Below are positions 1 to 8,581 of a DNA stretch of 64,000 bases, piece by piece; position 1 is the stretch's first letter; each line of letters begins with the position of its first letter. The stretch is from assembly GCA_963720765.1 (NCBI GenBank), contig CAVRGS010000002.1, positions 372,001 to 436,000 of the forward strand, given 5' to 3'. Source of the stretch: DASUAS01 sp963720765 (GTDB lineage Bacteria > Actinomycetota > Acidimicrobiia > IMCC26256 > DASPTH01). The notes under the pieces are model-generated. The model saw only the letters and a list, made by a program, of their open reading frames with translations, made no database searches and was not told where the DNA came from. The position numbers and the translations under genes were made by a program.

Positions 1-79
1 CACGACGCCGCCGCCACGTCCGACGCGCTCTGCACTGCTCGCGGTGATGGAGTCGATCGACGCGGAGGCAGTGGCGTGA
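1..79 (+). CDS. folP: Dihydropteroate synthase, C-terminal end (partial, frame break)
   Basis: This is the tail of a gene entering from the left edge. Frame 1 opens with HDAAATSDAL, which resembles the His-Asp-Val-Ala-Ala-Thr-Arg-Asp-Ala-Leu motif near the C-terminus of dihydropteroate synthase. The matching continuation (ALLAVMESIDAEAVA, then a stop) is in frame 2, so a one-base indel lies near 30-40. FolP joins the pterin made via FolB/FolK to p-aminobenzoate in the cytoplasm. Identification rests on about 25 residues plus the downstream folB-folK pair. The stop overlaps the GTG start of the next gene (GTGA), implying one operon. Confidence 0.6.
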   Translation, partial: TTPPPRPTRSALLAVMESIDAEAVA

Positions 80-591
80 AGGGACGTTGGGCCCAGGGCC
101 TCGAGCCGCGCGCGTTCTGCTGGATCATCAAGGATCGGCTGGCGGCGTCGGAGCGACCGGGCGGCTTCGCCCGCAACCACCGCAAGGTGCGGCGTCAGGA
201 GGAGCTGATCTGGCTCATCGGCCACGGCTTCACGCACATCCTCTCGATGCTCGACTCGCCGCACAACCTCCACGCCTACGACGAAGCGGGCATCCCGCAC
301 GCGCACGTACCCATCGGTCGGCACGACGAATGGCCCGACACGCTCCCGCGCCTGTACGCGACGCTCGGGTCGTGGTTGGCGAACCCGCAGGAGCACGTGC
401 TCATCCACCACGAAGAGTTCGGCGACCGCCTGCTCGGGGTCCTCGCCGGGTACCTGCTGTACGCGGGGCTCGTCACCGAGGGTCCACACGCCACCGTCGT
501 CATCGAGAAGATCACCGGCCGCCAGCTCGGCTCGGTGGCGCGCGAGATCGTCGCCGTCACCGTGGACGAGGGCATCGTCTCCCGGAGCTGA
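76..591 (+). CDS. Dual-specificity-phosphatase-like protein with degenerate active site
   Basis: A 171-residue soluble protein with no signal peptide. Residues 36-130 look like a small protein-tyrosine/dual-specificity phosphatase fold: a beta strand ending HVLI, then HHEEFGDR (111-118), then a helix. Active phosphatases have His-Cys-x5-Arg there. Here His111 and Arg118 are kept but the nucleophilic Cys is His112, so thiol-phosphate catalysis should be impossible. The GTG start overlaps the folP stop and folB begins 3 bases after its stop, so it is translated inside the folate operon. It may be a pseudophosphatase that binds a phosphorylated ligand. The fold assignment is by motif only. Confidence 0.65.
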   Translation: MKGRWAQGLEPRAFCWIIKDRLAASERPGGFARNHRKVRRQEELIWLIGHGFTHILSMLDSPHNLHAYDEAGIPHAHVPIGRHDEWPDTLPRLYATLGSWLANPQEHVLIHHEEFGDRLLGVLAGYLLYAGLVTEGPHATVVIEKITGRQLGSVAREIVAVTVDEGIVSRS

Positions 592-593
592 GC

Positions 594-944
594 ATGGGCA
601 CCATCGTCATCAAGGGACTCCGAGAGCTCGGCATCCACGGCGTGCTGCCAGAGGAGCAGACCCGCCCGCAACCATTCGAGGTCGACGTCGAGCTCACCGT
701 CGACGTCTCGTCGGCGGGGGAGAGCGACGCGCTCGACGACACCGTCGACTACTCCGCGGTCGCGGAGGCAGTGAGTCGGGTGGTGACGTCGGAGCGGTAC
801 TTCCTGCTCGAACGACTGGCCACTCGCATCGCCGAGGTGTGTCGGGTCGACGAACGCGTCACCGGCGTGGTGGTCACGGTGCGCAAGCTGCACCCACCGG
901 TGCGCGCCATGGTCGAGTTCGTCGCGGTGCGCGTCGAGCAGTGA
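594..944 (+). CDS. folB: Dihydroneopterin aldolase
   Basis: 116 residues, the normal length for FolB, which cleaves 7,8-dihydroneopterin to 6-hydroxymethyl-dihydropterin and glycolaldehyde. Visible family features are the N-terminal IKGLRELGIHGVLPEE, the stretch around DDTVDYSAVAEAV, and LLERLATRIAE, which carries the conserved Glu that helps bind the pterin. The C-terminal KLHPPV segment is also typical. It starts at an ATG 3 bases after the preceding gene, and its stop overlaps the GTG start of folK, so folB and folK are translationally coupled and supply consecutive steps. Confidence 0.93.
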   Translation: MGTIVIKGLRELGIHGVLPEEQTRPQPFEVDVELTVDVSSAGESDALDDTVDYSAVAEAVSRVVTSERYFLLERLATRIAEVCRVDERVTGVVVTVRKLHPPVRAMVEFVAVRVEQ

Positions 945-1414
945 GGCGAGCCCATCTCGGGGTCGGCTCGAACCTCGGTGAACGGTTGGCGTACCTGCAG
1001 CTCGCGGTCGACGAGCTCGCGAAGGCCGACGGTGTGACGGTCGTCGGCGTGTCACCGGTCTACGAGACCGCGCCGGTCGGCGGCCCCGAGCAACCCGACT
1101 ACCTCAACGCGGTGGTCGCGGTCGACACCACGCTCACCGCGCGCGAACTTCTCCGCGTGGCGCAGGGCATCGAGGCCGAGGCCGAGCGCGTGCGCACCGT
1201 GCGCTGGGGTCCACGGACGCTCGACGTCGACCTGCTGCTGGTCGGCGACGAACGGATCGACGATCCCGACCTCGTGGTCCCGCACCCGCGCATGACCGAG
1301 CGGGCCTTCGTCATGGTGCCGCTCGCCGACCTCGACCCCGCGTGGACGACGCAGATACCGGCCGACAGCGACGCGGTGCGCCCGACCGGTCTAGCATTGT
1401 CGACGCCCGAGTAG
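941..1414 (+). CDS. folK: 2-amino-4-hydroxy-6-hydroxymethyldihydropteridine diphosphokinase
   Basis: 157 residues. FolK transfers pyrophosphate from ATP to 6-hydroxymethyl-dihydropterin, activating it for FolP. The N-terminal GVGSNLGERL and the ETAPVGGPEQPDYLN loop match the pterin-binding part of HPPK. RWGPRTLDVDLLLVGD holds the conserved Asp-x-Asp that binds magnesium, followed by the family block ending VPHPRMTERAFVMVPL. The start is a GTG within the folB stop (GTGA). The last 20 or so residues are not conserved. Confidence 0.93.
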   Translation: MRRAHLGVGSNLGERLAYLQLAVDELAKADGVTVVGVSPVYETAPVGGPEQPDYLNAVVAVDTTLTARELLRVAQGIEAEAERVRTVRWGPRTLDVDLLLVGDERIDDPDLVVPHPRMTERAFVMVPLADLDPAWTTQIPADSDAVRPTGLALSTPE

Positions 1415-1444
1415 ACCGGCACCCGTCCCCGGGGCTGGAACGAA

Positions 1445-2338
1445 GTGGCGAGACCGACACACGAGGACTCCGTGGTGCACGACAGCCGATCGCAGCTGCC
1501 CTCCGGGGCGCTCGCCCTGGTGGGTCCGGGGCGCGCGGGGACCACCGTGGCCGTCGCCCTCGCCGCGCGCGGGTGGACTCCGGTCGCGGTCGCGGGTCGT
1601 GCGGTGGACGCACCGTCGACCGTCGAGGCCGCGGAACGCCTCGGGGTGTCGGTGGCCGAAGTCGCTGACGCCGGACGGGACGCCGACCTCGTCATCGTCG
1701 CCACGCCCGATGCCGCGATCGCCGACACCGGGCTCGCGCTGGCTGGCGGGTTGCGGCCCGGCGCGCTCGTCGTGCACCTCTCGGGCGCGTGTCCGGTCGA
1801 GGAGCTCGAGAAGCTGCAGGGTGAGCGGTCCGATGTCCAGATCGGCGCGCTGCACCCGCTGCAGTCGCTCCCGTCGGTCCAGCTCGGCCTCGAGCGCCTG
1901 CCCGGTTCGTGGTGCGCGGTCGACGGCCCACCTGCGGTCGAGCGCCTCGCGCTCTCGCTCGGCATGCGCCCGTTCCGCGTCGCACCCGGCGAGCGGGCGC
2001 GCTATCACGCCGCCGCCACCATTGCCTCCAACCACCTCGTCGCCTTGCTCGGACAGGCGGTGCGCGTCGCCGAAGCCGCCGGCGTGCCCCCGGATGCGCT
2101 CCTGCCCCTCGTGCGGGCCACTGTCGACAACGTCGAAGCACTCGGCGCACGCGGCGCGCTCACCGGCCCGGTCGCGCGCGGCGACGCCGACACCGTGGCG
2201 CGCCACATCGAGGTGCTGCCCGCCGACGAGCAACCTGCGTACCGGGTCCTTGCTCGCGAGGCGCTCCGGCTCACCGGCCGCGACGACCACGCGTTGCGTG
2301 CGGTCATCGATGGCCGCCCCGACGGCGGCGCGCGGTGA
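1445..2338 (+). CDS. Rossmann-fold DUF2520 protein, possible ketopantoate-reductase-like enzyme
   Basis: 297 residues with a GTG start. An N-terminal dinucleotide-binding Rossmann domain (ALVGPGRAGTTVAVAL, about 25-40, a GxGxxG-like turn) is followed by a helical domain with the DUF2520 signature HPLQSLPSV and a segment near YHAAATIASNHLVALL. It looks like an NADP-dependent hydroxyacid or ketopantoate reductase. It overlaps panC by 4 bases and occupies the place where a pantoate-forming enzyme would be expected. The family's substrate has not been firmly established to my knowledge; the pantothenate role is inferred from context. Confidence 0.8.
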   Translation: MARPTHEDSVVHDSRSQLPSGALALVGPGRAGTTVAVALAARGWTPVAVAGRAVDAPSTVEAAERLGVSVAEVADAGRDADLVIVATPDAAIADTGLALAGGLRPGALVVHLSGACPVEELEKLQGERSDVQIGALHPLQSLPSVQLGLERLPGSWCAVDGPPAVERLALSLGMRPFRVAPGERARYHAAATIASNHLVALLGQAVRVAEAAGVPPDALLPLVRATVDNVEALGARGALTGPVARGDADTVARHIEVLPADEQPAYRVLAREALRLTGRDDHALRAVIDGRPDGGAR

Positions 2339-3249
2339 TCACCGTCACCACGATCGCCGACGTGCGAGCGGCGTGCGACGCCGCTCGCGCCGAGGGACGT
2401 CGCGTCGGGTTCGTACCGACGATGGGCTTCTTCCACGAGGGCCATCGCTCCCTCATGCGCGCCGCGCGCGAACACGACGACCTGGTCGTCGTGAGCCTGT
2501 TCGTGAACCCCACGCAGTTCGGTCCCGACGAAGACCTCGCCGCCTACCCACGCGATCTCGAGGGCGACACCGCCGTGGCGGCGGCCGAATGCGTCGACGT
2601 GCTGTTCCTGCCGACGGTCGACGAGATGTACCCGCCAGGGGCGCGCACCACCGTGCACGTCGACGGTCTCACCGAGCGCCTCTGTGGCGCGAGCCGGCCC
2701 GGTCACTTCGACGGCGTCACCACCATCGTCGCCAAGCTGTTCTCGATCATCGGGCCGTCCCGCGCCTACTTCGGTCGCAAGGACGCCCAGCAGTTGGCGG
2801 TCATCCGACGCATGGCCGCCGATCTCGATCTCCCCGTCGAGGTGGTCGGGTGCCCGCTCGTGCGCGAGACCGACGGACTCGCGCTGTCGAGCCGCAACGT
2901 GTACCTCGAGGGCGATGCTCGCCGGGCGGCCACCATCCTCTCGGGCTCGCTCTACCTCGCGTCGGAGGCGGTCGTGCGCGGCCAGCGCCACGCCGGCGCA
3001 GTGCGGCAGTTGATCGTCGACACGATCGGCAACACGCCGCAGGTACGACTCGACTACGTCGAGGTCGTCGACGCCGCGACGCTCGAGCCCGTCGACGAGC
3101 TCACCACCGACACGCTGGTTGCACTGGCCGCGTTCGTGGGCAAGGCTCGACTGATCGACAACGTCACGATCAGTTTCCCGGCCGGCGTGCCGACCCCCGA
3201 CCTCGGCGTGCTCACCGCATCGTCCGGCATGCAGATCGAGTCGGCGTGA
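2335..3249 (+). CDS. panC: Pantothenate synthetase
   Basis: 304 residues. PanC condenses pantoate and beta-alanine with ATP to form pantothenate. The HIGH-type nucleotide-binding motif is PTMGFFHEGH near residue 25; FVNPTQFGPDEDL, YFGRKDAQQLAVIRRM and the KMSKS-like ETDGLALSSRN are all present. The GTG start sits in the stop of the upstream DUF2520 gene (GTGA), indicating coupling. panD, which makes its beta-alanine, follows about 70 bases downstream. Confidence 0.96.
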   Translation: MITVTTIADVRAACDAARAEGRRVGFVPTMGFFHEGHRSLMRAAREHDDLVVVSLFVNPTQFGPDEDLAAYPRDLEGDTAVAAAECVDVLFLPTVDEMYPPGARTTVHVDGLTERLCGASRPGHFDGVTTIVAKLFSIIGPSRAYFGRKDAQQLAVIRRMAADLDLPVEVVGCPLVRETDGLALSSRNVYLEGDARRAATILSGSLYLASEAVVRGQRHAGAVRQLIVDTIGNTPQVRLDYVEVVDAATLEPVDELTTDTLVALAAFVGKARLIDNVTISFPAGVPTPDLGVLTASSGMQIESA

Positions 3250-3319
3250 GCGAGCCGGCCCACGTCATCGTGGTCGGCCCGGCGAGTCGCCGACGACCAA
3301 CGGAGGAGGCAGACCACTG

Positions 3320-3688
3320 ATGCAACGGATCATGATGAAGTCGAAGATCCATCGCGCCACCATCACCGGCGCCGACCTCAACTACATCGGGTCGATCACC
3401 CTCGACACGCGTCTCATGGAGCTCGCCGACATCCGTGAGCACGAGCAGGTCCACGTGCTCGACATCGACAACGGTGCCCGCTTCGAGACCTACGTCATCC
3501 CCGGTGGTCCCGGCGACGTGATCCTCAACGGCGCCGCGGCCCGTCTGGTGCACCCGGGCGACAAGGTGATCGTCATCACCTACGCGCAATATGACGAAGC
3601 GGAACTGGCCCAGCACGAGCCCCGTGTCGTCCACGTCGACGAGCACAACCAACCCACGATGCACTCGATCCGTGAGGTCGCGCCGTAA
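3320..3688 (+). CDS. panD: Aspartate 1-decarboxylase proenzyme
   Basis: 122 residues. PanD decarboxylates aspartate to beta-alanine for PanC. It is a pyruvoyl enzyme made as a proenzyme that self-cleaves between Gly24 and Ser25 (NYIGSITLD); both residues are present, so maturation should be intact. MKSKIHRATIT at the start and NGAAARLVHPGDKVIVITYAQ in the beta-barrel are typical. A strong GGAGG ribosome binding site lies about 10 bases before the ATG. Confidence 0.96.
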   Translation: MQRIMMKSKIHRATITGADLNYIGSITLDTRLMELADIREHEQVHVLDIDNGARFETYVIPGGPGDVILNGAAARLVHPGDKVIVITYAQYDEAELAQHEPRVVHVDEHNQPTMHSIREVAP

Positions 3689-3720
3689 CTCGGCGTCGAC
3701 CCGTCGAGTCGTACTCCTCC

Positions 3721-5318
3721 ATGGCCCACCCCGCAGTACCGGATCCCGTGGCCGATCTCCTCGTCCTCGGGAGCGGTGTCGCCGGTCTGTCGGCCGCGGT
3801 CCGCGCGCGCGTCGCGCGGGCATGACGGTCACCGTCGTCACCAAGGGCGAGCTCGGCTGGTCGGCCACGCGTTACGCACAGGGCGGTGTTGCCGCGGCCC
3901 TGGATTCGTCCGACGACTCGCCCGAGTTGCACGGCTCCGACACCCTGGCCGCGGGCGGCGGGCTCTGCGACACCGAGGCGGTGCGCGTCCTCGCCAGCGA
4001 GGGCCCCACGCGAGTCCGTGAACTGGTTGCGCTGGGCGCCCACTTCGACGAGATCGACAACGGCCACGACTTCGCTCGGACGCGTGAGGGTGGACACTCG
4101 GTGGCGCGCGTCGTCCACGCGGGTGGCGACGCCACCGGTGCCGAAGTCGAGCGCGCGCTCGTCGCGGCAGTGCAGGCGTCAGGGGCCGAGATCCGCGAGC
4201 GCTGGTTGGCGTCCGACCTGGTCGTCGAACGCGGGCGGGTGGTCGGCGTCACCGCCATCGGCCCTCGTGGTCCCGCGGAGTTGCGGGCACGCAACGTGCT
4301 CGTCGCCACCGGCGGCGCCGGTCAGTGCTTCGCCGTCACCACCAACCCCGCGCTCTCGACGGGTGACGGCATCGCCATGGGCATGCGCGCGGGCGCCGCG
4401 GTCGCCGACCTCGAGTTCATGCAGTTCCACCCGACCGCGCTGCACCATCCGTCGATGCCGCGGCCGCTCCTGTCCGAGGCGTTGCGGGGCGAGGGCGCGA
4501 TCCTGCGCGACGAACAGGGCGTCGCATTCATGCGCGACGTGCACCCGCTCGCTGACCTCGCACCGCGCGACGTGGTCGCACGCGCCATCAGTCTGCGCTG
4601 CATCGACCGCGACCTCGACCACCTCTGGCTCGACGCCACCGCCATCGACCGCTTCCCGGAGCGGTTCCCGACGATCTGGTCGGCGTGCCGCGACGCCGGC
4701 CTCGACCCGACGCGCGACTGGCTGCCCGTCGCGCCGGCCGCGCACTACCTGTCCGGTGGCGTGTGCACCGACCTCGACGGGGCCACGACGCTGCCGGGGC
4801 TCTGGGCGTGCGGAGAGGCGGCCTGCACCGGCGTGCACGGCGCCAACCGCCTGGCGTCGAACTCGCTCCTCGAAGGGCTGGTGTTCGCGGCCCGCGCCGT
4901 GGAGGCGATCGGTGGCGGTCGCGACGGCCCCGAGCGCACCGGCGTGCTGCGCGACCTCGATCCGTTCGATCCGGTGACGGCGGTGACGGTGCGCACCGAC
5001 TCGGGTCCCGCGATCCGCGAGGAACTGCAGCGGGTGATGACGCGCGATGCCGGCGTGGTCCGCAGCGCCGAGAGCCTCGAACGCGCCGCCGCGGCGCTCG
5101 CGGCGCTGACCCCGGTCGACGTCGAGAGCGCGAACCTCCTCACCGTCAGCGCCGCGCTGGTGCACGCCGCCACCGCCCGGCGCGAGTCGCGCGGCACCCA
5201 CACTCGCTCCGACCACCCTGACGCGTCGAGCGCGTTCCTCGGCCGGTTCGTGTTCACCGGCGGCACCGCGCCCGAGTTCGTCCCGCTGCCCGCCAGCGAG
5301 CGGGAGCCGTCACGATGA
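3721..5318 (+). CDS. nadB: L-aspartate oxidase (one frame break)
   Basis: NadB oxidises aspartate to iminoaspartate, the first step of de novo NAD synthesis, using FAD. The ATG at 3721 opens a frame with the FAD-binding turn LVLGSGVAGLSAAVRA, but that frame stops at about 3825. The rest (TVTVVTKGELGWSATRYAQGGVAAAL onward) is one frame over and runs to 5318. The break lies within an alternating GC tract near 3808-3822, consistent with a sequencing indel. The catalytic-domain segment HGANRLASNSLLEGLVFAARA is intact. nadC follows. Confidence 0.9.
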
Positions 5319-5343
5319 GCCGTCAGGCGATGAGCCGGCGCGG

Positions 5344-6228
5344 ATGAACGACTTCGATCCGCCGATCCACGCCGCGCGCGCGCTGGTCACGAACGCGTTG
5401 GCCGAGGACATCGGGCCCCTCGGTGACCTCACCGCCGCGTTGCTGCCGGGCGACGCGCGCGTCGCAGTCGACGTCGTGGCGCGGGCCGACGGCGTGCTCG
5501 CCGGCACGCTGTGCGCCGACGAGGTGTTCGCGCAGGTCGATCCTGCGGTGCAGGTGCAGTGGTTGCTCGACGACGGTGATGCCGTCGCACCGGGCACCAA
5601 GGTCGGCGAGGTGTCGGGCCCGCTGCGCTCGGTGCTCACGGGCGAGCGCAGCGCGCTCAACTTCCTCTGTCATCTCTCCGGCGTCGCGTCGCTCACGCGC
5701 CGATTCGTCGAAGCGGCCGGACCCGCGGCGAGGATCTGGGACACCCGCAAGACGCTGCCCGGTCTGCGCGCGGTCGAGAAAGCGGCGGTACGCGCCGGCG
5801 GCGGGGTCAACCACCGCGGCTCGCTCTCCGAGTTCGTGCTGGTCAAGGACAACCACCTCGCCGGCATCGGCATCACCGAATCGGTCCGGCGGGCGCACGC
5901 GCGCTGGCCCGGCCGCACGGTCGAGGTCGAGTGCGACCGTGCCGAGCAGGTGCAGGAGGCGATCACGGCCGGCGCCACCATGGTGCTGCTCGACAACATG
6001 ACGCCCGATGCCGTGCGTGCGTGCGTCTCGCTCGCGCGTGGGACCGCAGCCCCGGGGTTCTTGGTGGAGGTCTCGGGCGGCGTCACGCTCGACACCGTGC
6101 GCGCCTATGCGGACGCGGGTGCCGATCTCATCTCCACCAGCGTCATCACCCAGTCGGCTCCCGCGCTCGACCTGGCCTTCGATCTGCGACCCGACCCTCA
6201 CCCGCACCCCCGGCCGGAGGACCGCTGA
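5344..6228 (+). CDS. nadC: Nicotinate-nucleotide pyrophosphorylase (carboxylating)
   Basis: 294 residues. NadC converts quinolinate and PRPP to nicotinate mononucleotide, CO2 and pyrophosphate. EDIGPLGDLT at the N-terminus, TGERSALNFLCHLSGVAS, TRKTLPGLRAVEKAAV, GGGVNHRGSLSEFVLVKDNH and LVEVSGGVTLDTV are the conserved quinolinate phosphoribosyltransferase blocks, including the substrate-binding Arg, His and Lys residues. It lies 25 bases after nadB and one base before coaX. Confidence 0.96.
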   Translation: MNDFDPPIHAARALVTNALAEDIGPLGDLTAALLPGDARVAVDVVARADGVLAGTLCADEVFAQVDPAVQVQWLLDDGDAVAPGTKVGEVSGPLRSVLTGERSALNFLCHLSGVASLTRRFVEAAGPAARIWDTRKTLPGLRAVEKAAVRAGGGVNHRGSLSEFVLVKDNHLAGIGITESVRRAHARWPGRTVEVECDRAEQVQEAITAGATMVLLDNMTPDAVRACVSLARGTAAPGFLVEVSGGVTLDTVRAYADAGADLISTSVITQSAPALDLAFDLRPDPHPHPRPEDR

Positions 6229-6229
6229 C

Positions 6230-6994
6230 ATGCTGCTGGCCATCGATTGCGGCAACACCCAGACCGTCATCGGGCTCTTCTCCGATCACGAGCTCGTCGA
6301 CCACTGGCGCATCGCCACCGCCGCCGATCGCACGTCCGACGAGCTCGCGCTGATGTTCCAGCAGTTCCTCGGCTTCCACGGGTTCTCCTTCGACGCGCAC
6401 GTCTCGGGTGTCGCGATCGCGTCGGGAGTCCCGCGCGTCACCGCCGCGCTGCGCGAGATGACCGAGCGCTACTTCGGCTACGAGGCCATGGTCGTGGAGC
6501 CGGGGGTCCGGACCGGCATGCCGATCCTCTACGACGAGCCCAAGAACGTCGGCGCCGACCGCATCGCCAACGCCGTGGGTGCATACGACCTGTTCGGCGG
6601 CCCCACCATCGTCGTCGACTTCGGCACCGCCAACACCGTCGACGCGGTGAGCGCGAAGGGGGAGTACCTCGGCGGCGCGATCTTCCCCGGCATCGAGATC
6701 TCACTCGACGCACTGTTCGAGCGCGCCGCCGCGTTGCGGAGCGTGGAGCTCGTCGCGCCGAAGAACGTGATCGGCAAGTCGACGATCGAAGCGATCCAGT
6801 CGGGCGCGGTCTACGGCTACAGCGGCCAGGTCGACGCGATCGTGCATCGCTTCGAAGGCGAGCTCGGGCCGTCGTCGGTGGTCGCCACCGGCGGCCTCGC
6901 CGAGCTGATCATGCCGCACTCCGAGACGATCCAGCACTACGAGCCCTGGCTCACGCTGCAGGGTCTGCGCATCATCCACGAGAGGAACGTGTGA
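6230..6994 (+). CDS. coaX: Pantothenate kinase, type III
   Basis: 254 residues. CoaX phosphorylates pantothenate to start CoA synthesis, using the made-here product of PanC. The acetate/sugar kinase-type motifs are clear: AIDCGNTQTVIGLF (phosphate 1), GADRIANAVGAYDLFGGP, VVDFGTANTVDAVSAKGEY (phosphate 2) and GGAIFPGIEISLDALF. The ATG is one base after the nadC stop. Type III kinases are not feedback-inhibited by CoA (family knowledge). Confidence 0.95.
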   Translation: MLLAIDCGNTQTVIGLFSDHELVDHWRIATAADRTSDELALMFQQFLGFHGFSFDAHVSGVAIASGVPRVTAALREMTERYFGYEAMVVEPGVRTGMPILYDEPKNVGADRIANAVGAYDLFGGPTIVVDFGTANTVDAVSAKGEYLGGAIFPGIEISLDALFERAAALRSVELVAPKNVIGKSTIEAIQSGAVYGYSGQVDAIVHRFEGELGPSSVVATGGLAELIMPHSETIQHYEPWLTLQGLRIIHERNV

Positions 6995-6995
6995 C

Positions 6996-7316
6996 GTGGC
7001 CGACGAGGTGAATGCGTCGTTCGAGTTGGCGGGCGAGCCTGCCGCGCACGTCGCCGCCTGGCGCGCCACCCCGCCGCCGTTCCTCGACGACTACCAGCGC
7101 GTCGACGAGTCGTACGAGTCCCTCGTCTACGAGTCCGACGTCACCAGCACGTTCATGAAGGTGGCGATGTTCGGCATGGGCAAGACGCTCTACCGGCTGA
7201 CGTTCACGTTCCGCGCCGACGAGCCCGGTGCCACCAGGGTCGCCGTGCTCGGCCAGGCCCCCGAGGGCACCGCCGCTGCGATGGGTCGATGGGCCGCCGC
7301 CAACACCCCGACCTGA
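6996..7316 (+). CDS. Hypothetical protein
   Basis: 106 residues with a GTG start one base after the coaX stop, so probably the last gene of the cofactor operon. It is acidic at the N-terminus and has a central segment resembling alternating beta strands (STFMKVAMFGMGKTLYRLTF, then ATRVAVLGQAP). There are no cysteines, signal peptide or membrane segment. I do not recognise the family. Confidence 0.6.
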   Translation: MADEVNASFELAGEPAAHVAAWRATPPPFLDDYQRVDESYESLVYESDVTSTFMKVAMFGMGKTLYRLTFTFRADEPGATRVAVLGQAPEGTAAAMGRWAAANTPT

Positions 7317-7326
7317 TCCACGCACA

Positions 7327-7373
7327 AGGTTGCGTCACCTGACGCAGCAGATCGGTGTGGAGCGACGCAACCT
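7327..7373. terminator. Inverted repeat between convergent genes, possible terminator
   Basis: Perfect 10-base arms, AGGTTGCGTC at 7327-7336 and GACGCAACCT at 7364-7373, with a 27-base spacer. It lies between the end of the plus-strand cofactor operon and the end of the minus-strand SHOCT gene, where a shared terminator is expected. No T-run follows and the loop is long, so the terminator reading is tentative. Confidence 0.35.
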
Positions 7374-7392
7374 CGCCCGGAGAGGGCCGCGA

Positions 7393-8016
7393 TCAGAGGT
7401 CGGCGAGGATCTCGGCCTTCTTGGTCTCGAACTCCTCGTCGGTGACGAGCCCCGCGTCCTTCAGCTGGCTGAGCTTCTTGAGCCGCTCGACGGGGTCGTT
7501 GGCTGCTGCATCCTGGGCGGCCTTCGCCTCCTCCTGCTCCGCGAGGTAGGCGCGTCCGGCAGCGTCGGCGGTGCCGGCGTAGGTGTTCTGGATGCCTTGC
7601 ATGGCGACGGCCATGTCGCCGCCGGACGCCGCGATCGAGCCCTTGAGCGCGTCCCACTGCACGGCGACCGCGTTCGGGTCGTCGTCCATGACCTTCACCG
7701 GCACCTCCATGCCGACGGACAGCATCGTCTTCATGCGCGTGGTGGCGAAGACGTACTGCACCTCGTAGGGATCACCGCCGGCCGGCGGGAAGACGTCGAG
7801 CTCGACGCCCATCGTGAACTTGTCGACCTGCACGGGGAACCCGAGCACTCGCGCCTTCGTCGGGGTGCCGTGCTTCAGGATCTCACCCTGACCCTTGTCG
7901 TCGGAGAGGGCGATGATGTCCTTGAACGAACCCTTCATGGACGGTGTGCCGCCGTGGTAGTCACCGAGCTCCTTCGCGCCCTTGATCGCGTTGAAGCCGT
8001 CCTTGAAGACGCCCAT
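7393..8016 (-). CDS. SHOCT-domain protein
   Basis: 207 residues. The C-terminal 32 residues (DPVERLKKLSQLKDAGLVTD, then EEF and KKAEIL) are a classic SHOCT domain, a short helical module found at the ends of many bacterial proteins with no fixed function. The first 125 residues form a soluble beta-rich region similar in composition to the adjacent upstream protein. There is no signal peptide or membrane segment. It lies 5 bases after the next gene on the same strand, so the two form an operon. Confidence 0.75.
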   Translation of the reverse strand: MGVFKDGFNAIKGAKELGDYHGGTPSMKGSFKDIIALSDDKGQGEILKHGTPTKARVLGFPVQVDKFTMGVELDVFPPAGGDPYEVQYVFATTRMKTMLSVGMEVPVKVMDDDPNAVAVQWDALKGSIAASGGDMAVAMQGIQNTYAGTADAAGRAYLAEQEEAKAAQDAAANDPVERLKKLSQLKDAGLVTDEEFETKKAEILADL

Positions 8017-8021
8017 CGTGC

Positions 8022-8450
8022 TTACCAGCTCTGCAGGACAGCCGAGGTCGGCATGTCGGGGTCGAACTTCACCGTGCAGGGCTTGCCCTCGGCCATGGTC
8101 TCGAGCTGGAAGGGCAACAAGCTCTGCTCGATGGTCGCCTCGATCGGGTCGGCGCCATCGGGGCGGTAGGTGACCGCGATCGCGTGCATCGTTGCGCCGC
8201 TCACGTCCGGGGTGCCGGTGGCCGTGATGGTGTGGATCACGCCGGGGGCCTCGACGCCCGACTGCGCGATCTTGTTGACCTTGGCCGAGTACGCCGCCAT
8301 CGCGGCCAGGTCCTGGCCACCCGTGCCCGGCATGTCGGCGCCGCCGAATCCGCCGGTCGGTACGCCCGCGGCCTGTTGCATCGCGGTGGCCTGCGCCATG
8401 GCGTCGCTCGCGCCCTGCTGGGCCTTCTTGGCCTTGTCGAAGAGCCCCAT
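8022..8450 (-). CDS. Hypothetical protein, partner of SHOCT protein
   Basis: 142 residues starting MGLFDKAKKAQQGASDAMAQ. The N-terminal third is an Ala/Gln/Met-rich helix with a Gly-rich hinge (GGFGGADMPGTGG). The last 90 residues (APGVIHTITATGTPDVSG, then VTYRPDG and TCTVKFDPD-like strands) parallel the central part of the downstream SHOCT protein, suggesting a duplicated domain. It has no SHOCT tail, membrane segment or known motif. The function is unknown. Confidence 0.65.
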   Translation of the reverse strand: MGLFDKAKKAQQGASDAMAQATAMQQAAGVPTGGFGGADMPGTGGQDLAAMAAYSAKVNKIAQSGVEAPGVIHTITATGTPDVSGATMHAIAVTYRPDGADPIEATIEQSLLPFQLETMAEGKPCTVKFDPDMPTSAVLQSW

Positions 8451-8581
8451 GGCACTGCCTCCTGCTCGGGGGACGAAGCCACGACGGTAGGCCGAACAGA
8501 GCCGGACTTCAACGAAGTGTGACGCCTGTTCGCCGGTGCACGGGCGAGGCTCTCCACCGTTTCGTCCTCACCGTTTCGCCC

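Noticed and set aside
3808..3822. Programmed frameshift in nadB
   Set aside because: There is no slippery heptamer with a downstream stimulator, and the same kind of break recurs in unrelated genes, so sequence error is simpler.
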